DNA from: Diaphorobacter caeni
Lineage (GTDB): Bacteria > Pseudomonadota > Gammaproteobacteria > Burkholderiales > Burkholderiaceae_C
Reading direction: 5' to 3'
Assembly (NCBI RefSeq): GCF_015354245.1
Contig: NZ_JADKYZ010000003.1
Span: 496,001-560,000 of the forward strand
Length of the DNA stretch: 64,000 nucleotides
Under the pieces are notes generated by a model that ran no database searches, was not told where the DNA came from, and saw only the letters and a program-made list of their open reading frames with translations. The position numbers and the translations under genes were made by a program. Below, one piece after another: positions 24,472 through 34,000 of the stretch (position 1 is its first letter; every line of letters starts with the position of its first letter).

Positions 24472-25467
24472 TCAATCCAGCGAAACGCCCGTGCTCTTGA
24501 CTACCGAATCCCAGCGGGCGATTTCCTTCTTGATGTAGGCGCCGTACTCGGCAGGCGTCGAGCCCAGCGGCTCGGTGCTCTGGATCGCCAGTTTCTTGAG
24601 CACCTCGGGGTCCTTGAGCGCCTTGTTGAACGCCGCGTTGAGCCTGTCGACGATCTCCTTGGGAGTTTTGGCCGGGACCATCACGCCCTGCCAGGCGCCC
24701 GACTCATAGCCCGGCATGCCGCTCTCGGCCAGCGTGGGGGCCTGCGGGAAATTGGCAAGCCGCTTGGGCGTGGAGACCGCAAGCAGCTTGAGCTTGCCGT
24801 CCTTGATGAAGGCGGACACGGAGTTGATGGTGTCGGTGAGGAAGTCGATCTGCCCAGCGACCAGATCCACGTCGGCCGGTGCGCTGCCCTTGTAGGGCAC
24901 GTGCGTGGCCTCGATGCCGAAGTGCTGCACCACCTGAAAAGCCGCCAGATGGGTGACGTTGCCGTTGCCCGCCGAACCGTAGGAGAGCTTGCCCTTCTGC
25001 GCCTTGGCGTGCTGCACGAACTCCGCCACCGTGTTGACCGGCATCTTGGGATTGACCACCAGCGCGAGCGGCACGACCGCCGTCAGCGCGACGGGCGCGA
25101 GCTCGGTGTTCACGTTGTAGCTGAGCTTCTTGTAGAGCGCCGGGCTCAGCGCGATCGACGAGGTGTTGTAGAGCACCGTGTGGCCGTCGGCCGCGGCCTT
25201 GGCGACGAACGCGTTGCCGATGTTGCCGTTGGCACCGGGCTTGTTGTCCACGATGACGGACTGACCGAGCTGCTCGCCCACGCTCTGCGCGAGCACGCGC
25301 GCGACCATGTCGGTCGGGCCTCCCGGCGGGAAGGGAACGACCAGCGTGATCGGTTTGGTGGGCCAGGCGTCGGCGGCCTGCGCCGCGAGAGGTGCCGCAC
25401 AGATCGCGAGGCCGAGCGCGCTCCATTGGATCAGGTGCCGGCGTCGTGTGGTCGTTGCATGGGTCAT
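24472..25467 (-). CDS. Bug-family tripartite tricarboxylate transporter solute-binding protein
   Basis: 331 residues with a signal peptide (cleavage after AQA, near residue 31). The family opening WPTKPITLVVPFPPGGPTDMVARVLAQ and the middle NKPGANGNIGNAFVAKAAADGHT are diagnostic of Bug/TctC proteins. This family is greatly expanded in Burkholderiales. It probably binds a carboxylate linked to the neighbouring CoA genes. No TctA/TctB membrane genes are adjacent. GGAGA precedes the ATG. Confidence 0.93.
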   Translation of the reverse strand: MTHATTTRRRHLIQWSALGLAICAAPLAAQAADAWPTKPITLVVPFPPGGPTDMVARVLAQSVGEQLGQSVIVDNKPGANGNIGNAFVAKAAADGHTVLYNTSSIALSPALYKKLSYNVNTELAPVALTAVVPLALVVNPKMPVNTVAEFVQHAKAQKGKLSYGSAGNGNVTHLAAFQVVQHFGIEATHVPYKGSAPADVDLVAGQIDFLTDTINSVSAFIKDGKLKLLAVSTPKRLANFPQAPTLAESGMPGYESGAWQGVMVPAKTPKEIVDRLNAAFNKALKDPEVLKKLAIQSTEPLGSTPAEYGAYIKKEIARWDSVVKSTGVSLD

Positions 25468-25521
25468 GGTTTCTGTCTCCGTTCGTTCGTGGTGGAAATC
25501 AAGATGCCTGTTTGCGCGGTG

Positions 25522-26037
25522 TCAGCGGCCTGCCAGCAGTCGCACGGCGGTGTATTCCATGACGACCTCCTGACGCTGGTTGTAGACGGTGATTCGTGAG
25601 GTGACGACGGCGCGGTTGTGCTTGCTGGTCGGGCGGATGTCGGTGACCTCCACCAGCGCCTGGATCGTGTCGCCCACCATCACGGGGCCGAGGATTTTCT
25701 GGTGCAGCTCGAGCATCGCGAGGCCCGTTCCCTGAATCATCGATTGCAGGATGAAGCCTTCGATCAGCGTGTAGGTGAGCGCGCCCGGCACGGGCCTGCC
25801 CTTGATCGCGCCGCCGTCGAATTCCGCATCGATGAAGATGGCCTCCAGCATGCCCGTCACGTTGATGAAGTTGACGAGATCGGTTTCGGTGATCGTGCGG
25901 CGGAAGGTGCGCCATTGCTGGCCGACGGCGATGTCCTGCCAGTACGCACCCTGCCCCATGCGGACAATGGTGTTCAGGTGGTCGGCACTCGGCAGCGTGC
26001 TTTGCTGCAGCGCGCTGGGTGGCTTGCTTGTCGCCAT
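25522..26037 (-). CDS. MaoC-family (R)-specific dehydratase
   Basis: 171 residues with a hot-dog fold of the MaoC-like group. The N-terminal GAYWQDIAVGQQWRTFRRTITETDLVNFINVTG contains the active-site helix region, where an Asp/His pair is usual; here TETDLVNFINVTG replaces the common Asp-His motif. It likely hydrates or dehydrates an acyl-CoA. It starts three bases after the CoA transferase stop, so the two are coupled. Confidence 0.85.
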   Translation of the reverse strand: MATSKPPSALQQSTLPSADHLNTIVRMGQGAYWQDIAVGQQWRTFRRTITETDLVNFINVTGMLEAIFIDAEFDGGAIKGRPVPGALTYTLIEGFILQSMIQGTGLAMLELHQKILGPVMVGDTIQALVEVTDIRPTSKHNRAVVTSRITVYNQRQEVVMEYTAVRLLAGR

Positions 26038-26040
26038 GGT

Positions 26041-27246
26041 TCAGTTCTCCTTGTCGTGATGGTCATGAAGCGCGGCGATCGCCGCATCGCCGAGGCCGGC
26101 TTGTTTCAGCAGTTCAGCGGTGTGCTCACCCAGTCGCGGCGGCATGCCGATGGGGGCCTGCTGGCCGTCCATGCGCACCGAAGATCGCGGAAAGCGGACC
26201 TCGCCCATGGCCTCGTCCTGCAGCGACACAAAAAAGTCCGTGGCCCGCAGATGCGGATCGCTCTGCAAGTCCTCAAGTCTCGCCACTGCGGCGGCGGGAA
26301 TCTCGAGCCGCTCGCAGACCTCCAGCCAATGCGCGGTGTTCCGCTGCTTGACGAAGCTGCCGAGCAGGTCAAGCAGCGTGTCGATATGGCGCGTGCGCGC
26401 CGCCTGGTTCGCAAAACGCTCGTCGCTTGCCATGGCGGGCTGGCCCACGGCCTCGAAGAAGCGCTGCCAGTGCTGGTTGGTGTACGGCATCATGCAGACG
26501 TAGCCGTCAAGCGTTCTGTAGGGTCTGCGCGATGCGGCCATCACGCGGGGATAGCCGGGCGGGCTCAGCGGCGGCGTGAAATGCTGACCGTAGAAATGCT
26601 CGACGAGGTTGAAGCCGACCATGGTCTCGTACATCGGCACCTCGACAAAACAGCCCTCGCCCGTGCGCTCGCGCTGGAACAGGGCCGCAAGAATCGCGTG
26701 CGCACCGACCAGCCCGCAGGTCTTGTCGGCGGCAATCGTGGGCAGGTAGCGCGCCTCGCCGATCTGTCGGTCCATCAGATCGGCCAGGCCGCTCATGCCC
26801 TGGATCACGTCGTCATATGCAGGCATCCCCGCATACGGCCCGTCCTCGCCAAAGCCGTGCAGCCCCACGTAGATGAGCCTCGGGTAGCGTGCGCGCAGCG
26901 TGTCCCTGTCGAGCCCGAGCTTCGCGAGCTTCTGCGGCCGCATGCTGTGCATGAACACGTCCGCCGTGGCGAGCAGCGCCTGCAGCGCCTCCTGCGCGCT
27001 GGGCCGTTTGAGGTCGAGCACCACGCTCTTCTTGCTGCGGTTGCTTCCAAGAAACATGGCGGCCATGCCCTTTTCGAGGGCCGGGCCGGTGTTGCGGGTC
27101 GAATCGCCCGCGGGCGGCTCGATCTTGATGACCTCAGCCCCGTAGTCCGCCAGCACCTGGCTGCTCATCGGGCCGAAGATCACGCTCGAAAGATCGAGCA
27201 CCCGCACGCCCGCCAATGGGCCCTGGTACGGTGAATGGGTCTGCAT
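26041..27246 (-). CDS. CaiB/BaiF (class III) CoA-transferase
   Basis: 401 residues. Class III CoA-transferase sequence is clear: GPLAGVRVLDLSSVIFGPMSSQVLADYGAEVIKIEPPAGD at the N-terminus. NRSKKSVVLDLKRP and YDDVIQGMSGLADL follow, the latter in the region of the catalytic Asp. It moves CoA between carboxylic acids. It is first in the minus-strand unit CoA-transferase, MaoC, Bug. The substrate is unknown. Confidence 0.92.
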   Translation of the reverse strand: MQTHSPYQGPLAGVRVLDLSSVIFGPMSSQVLADYGAEVIKIEPPAGDSTRNTGPALEKGMAAMFLGSNRSKKSVVLDLKRPSAQEALQALLATADVFMHSMRPQKLAKLGLDRDTLRARYPRLIYVGLHGFGEDGPYAGMPAYDDVIQGMSGLADLMDRQIGEARYLPTIAADKTCGLVGAHAILAALFQRERTGEGCFVEVPMYETMVGFNLVEHFYGQHFTPPLSPPGYPRVMAASRRPYRTLDGYVCMMPYTNQHWQRFFEAVGQPAMASDERFANQAARTRHIDTLLDLLGSFVKQRNTAHWLEVCERLEIPAAAVARLEDLQSDPHLRATDFFVSLQDEAMGEVRFPRSSVRMDGQQAPIGMPPRLGEHTAELLKQAGLGDAAIAALHDHHDKEN

Positions 27247-27407
27247 CTGCGCTGTCTCCTGATCTGGTCGTGCCAGTTGTCAGCGCATTGTTCGATACCC
27301 TTCCCGTCAGTGTCCAATTCTAAAAATCGTCATTCCGATACTGTTTTGATATCGGATGAGCACCGTCGCCAAGGCATGGACAGAAAGTGACAGGAAAGTG
27401 TCTCCGG

Positions 27408-28547
27408 CTACCTCAGAAACTGACCTTTGGCGTCGATGATCGACATGTCCACGTAGTTCAGCCCGGTGCGATCGCCCGGCCCATAGCCCACTTCCAGACC
27501 GCCAAGGTCAAAGTGGCTCATGCCAGACAACGCGGCCACCACCTTCTCGCGCGTCGGTTTGGGGCCGGCGCGGCGCAGGCCCTCGACCAGCACCTTCGCC
27601 GAGGCGAACCCCTCCATCACCGACGGCGACAGCGTCACGCCGCCATCGGCCTTGGCCAGCGCGGCAGCCTCGCGGTTGATCGCGAGGCCCATGGCGCGCT
27701 CGCTCGGAAACACCTGCGTCACGATCACGCCCCGCACCGCATCGCCAAGCTGCTTGGCAAAGCCCGACGAGGCGTTGTTCGACACGGTGACCACGTGCAT
27801 CGCCGAGCCCGCCTTGCGCAGCGCCTTCACCCCGTCGCTGACGGCCACGCTCGAGCCGATCCAGATGACCGCCTGAGCCTTGGCCTTGATGAGTTCAGGG
27901 ACGATCGTCGCGTAGTCCGGCTTGCTGCGGTCTGCCTTGATGACCGCCACGGGTTCGAGCTTCGTGTCCTTGAAACCCTTCATCGCGCCTGCGAGACAGT
28001 CCTCGCCGAAGCTGTCGTCCACGTGCACCATGGCGATGCGGCTCAGACTCTGGGAGTGCAGATGTTCCACCGCGCGTTCGGTTTCGGCCTGATAGCTCGA
28101 GCGCACATTGAACACCAGCGGATTCACCGGCTGGTGAAAGACCATCGCGCCTGTCGAAGGAGCCACCAGCGCGATGCCGTTCTTGGCCAGCAGCGGCAGG
28201 ATGGCCTGCGTGTGGGGCGTGGCCCGGCTCATGAACAGCGCGACCACGTTGTCCTGCTCAATCAGCCGCTTGGCGTTTTCGGCCGCCAGCGGAGGCTCGA
28301 ACTTGTCGTCCAGCGTGATCAGCTTGATCTTCTCGCCGTTCACGCCGCCCTTGGCGTTGATGCTGTTCAGATACAGATTCACGCCGACCAGCGTCTCGCC
28401 CACACTGGCTGCCACCGGCCCGGTCACCGCCGTCGTCTGCCCGACCAGAATATCGGCACGGGCCACCGCCGCACCGCCTGCCATTCCCAGCGCCACCACC
28501 ACAGGCCCCAGGCCACGCGTCCACATCCGTGACCGAACTCTCTGCAT
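27408..28547 (-). CDS. Branched-chain-amino-acid-type ABC transporter substrate-binding protein (orphan)
   Basis: 379 residues from the ATG at 28547, which has AGGAG upstream; the open frame continues far upstream but lies antisense to the peptidase gene. A signal peptide ends near VARA. The periplasmic binding fold of the LivJ type is visible (ILVGQTTAVTGPVAASVGETLVGVNLYLNSINAKGGVNG). No permease or ATPase genes lie nearby, so it either works with a system elsewhere or serves a signalling role. Confidence 0.88.
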   Translation of the reverse strand: MQRVRSRMWTRGLGPVVVALGMAGGAAVARADILVGQTTAVTGPVAASVGETLVGVNLYLNSINAKGGVNGEKIKLITLDDKFEPPLAAENAKRLIEQDNVVALFMSRATPHTQAILPLLAKNGIALVAPSTGAMVFHQPVNPLVFNVRSSYQAETERAVEHLHSQSLSRIAMVHVDDSFGEDCLAGAMKGFKDTKLEPVAVIKADRSKPDYATIVPELIKAKAQAVIWIGSSVAVSDGVKALRKAGSAMHVVTVSNNASSGFAKQLGDAVRGVIVTQVFPSERAMGLAINREAAALAKADGGVTLSPSVMEGFASAKVLVEGLRRAGPKPTREKVVAALSGMSHFDLGGLEVGYGPGDRTGLNYVDMSIIDAKGQFLR

Positions 28548-28759
28548 CTTGTCTCCTTGTCTGAGTGCATTGGCGCAATGAATCTGCGCATCAATGGCGA
28601 AGCATATACTCACATTTGGAGACCAATCGACAGGGTTTACTAGGGAATTTTTACAACGCCATGTAACAATTTGAATACCTTCGGCCCACAGCAAATCTCC
28701 CGCACCGGGCGTCGCGCTGACAGGGTGAAGGGACGGATCGGCACCATCGACTTCCGGCT

Positions 28760-30148
28760 TCAGTTGGCCGGGGTTCCACCCGCCCCGAGATCCCAGTACA
28801 GGCCCGCCATGATCTGCAGGCCCTCGCGCAGCAGCTCGGGTGGCAGGTGCTCGTTGGGCGCATGCTGCGAGCATCCGGGATAGGAGTGCGGCACCCAGAC
28901 GGTGCGCAGGCCCAGCACGTCGGTGAAGATGTCGTTGGGCAGCGATCCCCCAAGGTTGGGCAGGATGGCAGGCTTCTTGCCACTGGTCTGGCTGATCGAG
29001 GACGCCGCCCATTGCACCCAGGGGTCTTCGGGATCGATGCGGGTTGCCGAGAAGAGCGCCTCGCGCGTCGGCACGATCTTCACCATCGAAAAGCCCTGCC
29101 GATCCAGATGGCGACGAAGCGCGGGCAGGATCTGCTGTGGATCGATGCCCACCACGAATCGCAGCTGACAGCGCGCCCATGCCCGCGGCGGAATGGCGTT
29201 GACGGGCGTGTCGGGATTGCCCGTCTTGTAGGCCAGAACTTCGAACGAGCACCAGCCGAAAACACGCTCTGCGGGCGACAGTCCCGGCTCGCCCCATTCC
29301 GGTTCGATCTGAGGCCCATCATCGCCCCCGTCGACCTCGCAATCGCTGAGCGCATTGCGCACCGACTCGGGCAGTTGCTCAGGAACCCATTCCGGAATCC
29401 GGATCTGCCCCGAAGGGGACACGATGCTGGCGATCGCATGCGAGAGCTGAATGCCGGGATTGGAGATCAGCCCTCCCCAGTTGCCCGAGTGATGACCGCC
29501 CGCACGCGCCTCGATCATCAGATCAAAGTTCAGGCTGCCGCGCGAGCCAAGAAACAAGGTCGGCCGCTCGGCTCGCAAGCGGGGGCCGTCGGAGGCGATC
29601 AGCAGATCCGCCGAAAAGCGCGCGGCGTTCTCGGTGCACAGCTCGCGCAGTCCGCCCGAGCCCGTCTCCTCCCCCATCTCGATCAGGTACTTGGCGTTGA
29701 AACCAAGGCGCCCTCGGGTCTTCAGCACCGCCTGCATCGCCGCCATGTTGACGCTGTGCTGGCCCTTGTTGTCCGCGATGCCTCGCCCGTACCAGCGGCC
29801 TTCCTGCTCGCTGAGCGTCCATGGCGCGAGGCCGGACTTCCACTCCTTGTCGAGTCCGCGGATGACGTCGCCATGTCCGTAGCCGAACACCGTCGGCAGA
29901 CTTTCATCTTCGATGCGTTGCGCAAACAGAAACGGCGCCAGCGCCTTGGAGTGCGTCAGCAGCTCGCACTCAAAGCCCATGGCCTCGAAGGCGGGCCGCA
30001 TCTCCTGCTCCAGATAGGCCTTGAGTTCGGTCGCCCGGTCGCTGTTCTGGCTCTCGGTGGGAATGGCGACGCGTCGTGCCAGTGTGCTGCGGAAGCCCCC
30101 ATCGTCAAAATGCTGCGCGGCCTGCGCAATGGCGCTGTCTCTGCTCAT
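28760..30148 (-). CDS. M20-family metallopeptidase
   Basis: 462 residues from the ATG at 30148, overlapping the upstream ATPase stop by four bases. It is a dinuclear-zinc peptidase or amidohydrolase. Candidate ligands and catalytic residues: GYGHGDV (His, Asp), GRGIADNKGQ (bridging Asp), EMGEETGSGG (catalytic and ligand Glu), ASDGPRL (Asp) and SQHAPNEH (C-terminal His). The lid dimerisation domain lies between about 200 and 340. No signal peptide, so it acts on peptides brought in by the linked ABC transporter. Confidence 0.92.
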   Translation of the reverse strand: MSRDSAIAQAAQHFDDGGFRSTLARRVAIPTESQNSDRATELKAYLEQEMRPAFEAMGFECELLTHSKALAPFLFAQRIEDESLPTVFGYGHGDVIRGLDKEWKSGLAPWTLSEQEGRWYGRGIADNKGQHSVNMAAMQAVLKTRGRLGFNAKYLIEMGEETGSGGLRELCTENAARFSADLLIASDGPRLRAERPTLFLGSRGSLNFDLMIEARAGGHHSGNWGGLISNPGIQLSHAIASIVSPSGQIRIPEWVPEQLPESVRNALSDCEVDGGDDGPQIEPEWGEPGLSPAERVFGWCSFEVLAYKTGNPDTPVNAIPPRAWARCQLRFVVGIDPQQILPALRRHLDRQGFSMVKIVPTREALFSATRIDPEDPWVQWAASSISQTSGKKPAILPNLGGSLPNDIFTDVLGLRTVWVPHSYPGCSQHAPNEHLPPELLREGLQIMAGLYWDLGAGGTPAN

Positions 30149-31134
30149 GATGAAAGCCTCTCCTCGGATGTTGTCGAACGATGCAGGTGGCAGGCAACCT
30201 CTCCCGGCGATCCGGCGCAATCGACCTGCAGCTCGGGTCGCCTTTGGTCGCAGATTTCCAGTCGCTGCGAGCAGCGTGGGTGAAACGTGCAGCCATTCGG
30301 TGGATGCAAAGGATCCGGAAACGACAGACCCAGGCCCATGTCCGGAATGCCGAGCCCCGTCTCCGGCGTCAGCACGGAAGCGAGCAGCGCTTGCGTGTAG
30401 GGGTGACGCGGCTGCTGGAACAGCGTCTGCGTGGGTGCATATTCCACGACCCTGCCGAGATACATCACGGCGACATGCGTCGCGATGTGCTGCACCACGG
30501 CCAGGTTGTGGCTGATGAACACGTAGGTCAAGCCGAACTCTTCCCGAAGATCCATGAGCAGGTTGAGTATCTGCGCCTGCACGGAGACATCCAGCGCCGA
30601 CGTCGGTTCATCGCAGACAACGATCTCGGGCTTCATCACCAGCGCGCGGGCAATGGCGACACGCTGGCGCTGCCCGCCCGAGAGCTGTCCCGGTGTGCTG
30701 TCCGCATGACGCGCCGGCAAGCCCACCTTGGCCAGCATGTCGATGGCCTTTGCGCGGCGCTCGGCTTTGGTTCCGATGCCATGGACATCGAGCGGGAAAG
30801 CGACGATGGACGCGATGGTCTTGCGCGGATTCAGCGACGAATAAGGGTCCTGAAACACCGGTTGAACCCGGCGTGCCAGCTCCTTGCGACTCAGCGTGCC
30901 GATGTCCTGTCCGGCCATGCTGATGTGGCCACTCGTGGGAGGCGTCAGCCCGAGCAGCATGCGCGCCAGCGTCGACTTGCCGCAGCCCGACTCGCCCACG
31001 ATGCCAAGTACGTCACCACGCTGCAGCTGCAGCGACACGCCGTTGACGGCATGCAGCGTCTGCTTGGGCTTCATCAGTCCCGCATGCACCGAGAAGGAGC
31101 GGTTCAGTTCACTGGCCTGAATCAATGCACTCAT
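30145..31134 (-). CDS. Peptide ABC transporter ATP-binding protein (DppF/OppF type)
   Basis: 329 residues from the ATG at 31134, overlapping the previous gene's stop. Walker [10 protein letters not shown], signature LSGGQRQRVAIARAL and Walker B VVCDEPTSALD are intact. The C-terminal oligopeptide-transporter extension carries an iron-sulfur-like Cys pattern (GCTFHPRCSQRLEICDQRRPEL, then ACHLH). It pairs with the DppD-like ATPase. Confidence 0.95.
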   Translation of the reverse strand: MSALIQASELNRSFSVHAGLMKPKQTLHAVNGVSLQLQRGDVLGIVGESGCGKSTLARMLLGLTPPTSGHISMAGQDIGTLSRKELARRVQPVFQDPYSSLNPRKTIASIVAFPLDVHGIGTKAERRAKAIDMLAKVGLPARHADSTPGQLSGGQRQRVAIARALVMKPEIVVCDEPTSALDVSVQAQILNLLMDLREEFGLTYVFISHNLAVVQHIATHVAVMYLGRVVEYAPTQTLFQQPRHPYTQALLASVLTPETGLGIPDMGLGLSFPDPLHPPNGCTFHPRCSQRLEICDQRRPELQVDCAGSPGEVACHLHRSTTSEERLSS

Positions 31135-32138
31135 GCGGCGACTCCTTCGGACAGCACGCAACTCCAGCCATGCTGAAGCGATCCGCGTTCGGGGATGCTC
31201 TGCGCACAGGCGTCCGAGCGATGGGCACAGCGGTCGCGAAACGCGCAGCCCGTGATGTCGCCGATCAACGACGGCACCACTCCCGGAATGGTGCCCAGCC
31301 GTTCGCCCGACACGGTACGCCCCGGCAGCGGTATGCAATTCATCAGCCCTTGCGAGTACGGGTGCTGCGGCGACGCGAAAATCTGCTCGACACCGCCGCT
31401 CTCTATCACCTGCCCCGCGTACATCACGCCCACACGGTCGGCAATGCGCGCGACAACGCCCAGATCGTGCGTGATGAGCACCATGGCCAGTCCCAGTTCC
31501 TTTTGCAGATCGGCCAGCAGCCGCAGAATCTGCGCCTGGATGGTCACATCGAGCGCGGTGCTCGGCTCGTCGGCGATGAGCAGTTCGGGCTGGCACATCA
31601 GCGCGATGGCGATCATCACGCGCTGACGCAGCCCCCCCGAGAGCTGATGCGGATACTGTCCGAGGCGCTGGCGCGCGGACGCGATGCCCACCATCTCCAG
31701 CAGCTCCACCGCGCGGGCCGTCGCCTGCTGCTGCGTGGCACCGCGATGATGCCGATAGTGTTCAACGAGCTGCTCGCCGATGGTGTAGGCGGGATTCAGC
31801 GCGGTCATCGGCTCCTGGAAAATCATCGCCATGCGGTTGCCACGCAATCCATTGAGCTGCTTCGCGCTGACGTGCATGAGATCTTCCCCGGCCAGCGCCA
31901 GCCGCTGCGCGCTGCGGCGGGCCACCTTGGGCAACAGGCCCATGATGGCAAGCGAGGTCATGGACTTTCCGCAGCCGGACTCGCCGACGAGACACAGCGT
32001 CTCTCCACGCTGGACCTGAAACGACACGTCGCGCACCGCGTGCAGCGGCCCCTTGGGCGTCTGGATGTGGACGTTCAGATTCCGAACGTCAAGCACCGGC
32101 TCCTGCCCGACACCACGGGTCTGGTTCACATCGCTCAT
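31131..32138 (-). CDS. Peptide ABC transporter ATP-binding protein (DppD/OppD type)
   Basis: 335 residues. Walker [10 protein letters not shown] is followed by the signature [15 protein letters not shown] and Walker [13 protein letters not shown]. The C-terminal Cys cluster [17 protein letters not shown] is typical of Opp/Dpp ATPases. Both ends overlap neighbours by four bases (ATGA), showing tight translational coupling through the operon. Confidence 0.95.
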   Translation of the reverse strand: MSDVNQTRGVGQEPVLDVRNLNVHIQTPKGPLHAVRDVSFQVQRGETLCLVGESGCGKSMTSLAIMGLLPKVARRSAQRLALAGEDLMHVSAKQLNGLRGNRMAMIFQEPMTALNPAYTIGEQLVEHYRHHRGATQQQATARAVELLEMVGIASARQRLGQYPHQLSGGLRQRVMIAIALMCQPELLIADEPSTALDVTIQAQILRLLADLQKELGLAMVLITHDLGVVARIADRVGVMYAGQVIESGGVEQIFASPQHPYSQGLMNCIPLPGRTVSGERLGTIPGVVPSLIGDITGCAFRDRCAHRSDACAQSIPERGSLQHGWSCVLSEGVAA

Positions 32139-33049
32139 GCCCCGGCCCTTTCACTTGGCGTCAGCCATTCGTGCAGGCCATCGCCCGCCAGGTTGATGGC
32201 GAAGATGAGCAGTGCCAGCGCCGTACCCGGAATGGCGATGAGCCAGAACGAGAAGAACATGTATGACTTGGCCTCTGAAATCATCAACCCCCACGAGGGC
32301 AGCGGAGGCTGCACGCCCAGCCCCAGAAAAGACAGCGACGCCTCGAGAAGAATGGCGCTCGCGGCCTCGAGCGTGGCGATCACGATGAGCTGCGGAACGA
32401 CGTTCGGAAGCAGCTCGCTCAGAATGATCCGCGACGTGGAGGCTCCTGCGGATTGGGCCGCGGCGATGTACTCCTGCGAACGGACCTGTTGCGTCGCGCT
32501 GCGCATGACCACCGCGAAGCGGTCCCATTTGAGCAGCCCCAGCACGATGATGATGACCCACAGCGAACCGCCGAGCAGCGCCACGGTGGCCAGTGCGACA
32601 AGAATGACCGGCATGGCCAGCCGCGTGGTGACCAGAAAGGACACGAGCATGTCGGTCTTGCCGCCGAAGTAGCCTGCGAGCAGGCCCATGGTGGTGCCGA
32701 TCAGCCCCGAGATCACCGCGACGCTGGCCCCTATCAGCAGCGAAATGCGCGCACCGTAGATCAGGCGCGAGAGGTAGTCGCGGCCCAGCTGGTCGGTGCC
32801 CAGTGGGTTCTGCCAGGAGCCTCCCGCATACCAGACGGGTGGCACCGTGCGCCGGTTCAAATCCTGCAGATACGGATCGTGTGGCGCGATCAGCGGAGCG
32901 AGCAGCGCCAGCGCAAGAATCAGCAAAAGCATGCCTCCACCGATCGCCAGAGCCTTGTTGCGCCACAGACGTCGAAGAGGATGAGCGGCCGCCCTGGCCG
33001 GTCGCATGTCGGGAGCATTGGATGCAGCGGAAGAAACCATGGTGTTCAT
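32135..33049 (-). CDS. Peptide ABC transporter permease (DppC/OppC type)
   Basis: 304 residues with an N-terminal cytoplasmic stretch (to about residue 35), one anchoring helix, and five more helices. The EAA loop (AAAQSAGASTSRIILSELLPNVVPQLIV) contacts the ATPases. LGTDQLGRDYLSRLIYGARISLLIG is the classic DppC-type sequence before the transmembrane core. Confidence 0.94.
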   Translation of the reverse strand: MNTMVSSAASNAPDMRPARAAAHPLRRLWRNKALAIGGGMLLLILALALLAPLIAPHDPYLQDLNRRTVPPVWYAGGSWQNPLGTDQLGRDYLSRLIYGARISLLIGASVAVISGLIGTTMGLLAGYFGGKTDMLVSFLVTTRLAMPVILVALATVALLGGSLWVIIIVLGLLKWDRFAVVMRSATQQVRSQEYIAAAQSAGASTSRIILSELLPNVVPQLIVIATLEAASAILLEASLSFLGLGVQPPLPSWGLMISEAKSYMFFSFWLIAIPGTALALLIFAINLAGDGLHEWLTPSERAGA

Positions 33050-33052
33050 TGT

Positions 33053-33970
33053 TCAGGCGACTCGTATGCGAGGATCCAGCCAAGCGTTCGCGATGTCCGA
33101 TGCCAGCGTCAGCAGCACATAGATTCCCGACAGCATCAGCACGATCACCTGCATCACCGGAAAGTCCTTGAAGGTGATGCTCTGATAGGCCAGATAACCC
33201 AAGCCATTGAGCGCGAAAATGGTTTCGATGACCACCGAGCCCCCCAGCAGAAAACCCAGTTGCACGGCCGCGAGCGCGACCACCGGCACGATGGCGTTGC
33301 GAAGCGCGTGCTTGAAGATCACCTTGCCTGCGGGCAGACCTTTGGCACGCGCGGTACGGATGTAGTCCGCGCCAAGCACCTCGATCATCCCCGCGCGGAT
33401 CAGCCGCATGAACGCAGGCGCCACGTAGTAGCCCAACGCGATGGCGGGCATCACGAAATGCTGCCAGTCGTCGCTGCCCGAGACAGGCAGCAGGCCGAGC
33501 GAAATGGAGAACAGCATGATCAGCAGCAGCGCGAAGAAGAAGTTGGGCAACGCCTGTCCAAGCACCGCCAGCGCAAGGCAGATCCGGTCGATCCAGCTGT
33601 TCTTGTAGACGGCCGCAAGCACGCCGAGCGGAACCGAAATCAGCAGCGCCACCCCCAGCGCACAAAAACCCAGGATCAATGTGGCGCCGAGCTTGTCGAA
33701 CACCAGCGGGCCCACCGCCGTCTTGAAATACACCGAGGTGCCGAAGTCTCCGTGCAGGAGCTTCCACACCCAGTCGGCATACTGGACAAGCAGCGGCCGA
33801 TCAAGTCCGTAGGCCTTGCGCACGGCCTCGATGTCGGCTTCCCGCGCACCCTCCCCGGCCATGGCGATCGCCGGGTCGCCGGAGAGATGCAGCAGAAAGA
33901 ACGCCAGAACCGAAACCGTGAGCGCGACCAACAGCGCCAGTCCGACGCGCTTGCAGATGTACCCGAACAT
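33053..33970 (-). CDS. Peptide ABC transporter permease (DppB/OppB type)
   Basis: 305 residues with six membrane helices. The typical N-terminus (YICKRVGLALLVALTVSVLAFFLLHLSGDPA) is followed by the periplasmic loop YGLDRPLLVQYADWVWKLLHGDFGTS. The EAA region is YIRTARAKGLPAGKVIFKHALRNAIVPVV. It lies three bases upstream of the DppC-like gene. Confidence 0.94.
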   Translation of the reverse strand: MFGYICKRVGLALLVALTVSVLAFFLLHLSGDPAIAMAGEGAREADIEAVRKAYGLDRPLLVQYADWVWKLLHGDFGTSVYFKTAVGPLVFDKLGATLILGFCALGVALLISVPLGVLAAVYKNSWIDRICLALAVLGQALPNFFFALLLIMLFSISLGLLPVSGSDDWQHFVMPAIALGYYVAPAFMRLIRAGMIEVLGADYIRTARAKGLPAGKVIFKHALRNAIVPVVALAAVQLGFLLGGSVVIETIFALNGLGYLAYQSITFKDFPVMQVIVLMLSGIYVLLTLASDIANAWLDPRIRVA

Positions 33971-34000
33971 GTCACGTCCTCTTCGTGCGCTTCGTACGCT

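Noticed and set aside
27408-29297. 629-codon version of the branched-chain-type binding protein
   Set aside because: The extra N-terminal 250 codons are antisense to the M20 peptidase gene. The signal peptide and AGGAG support the start at 28547.
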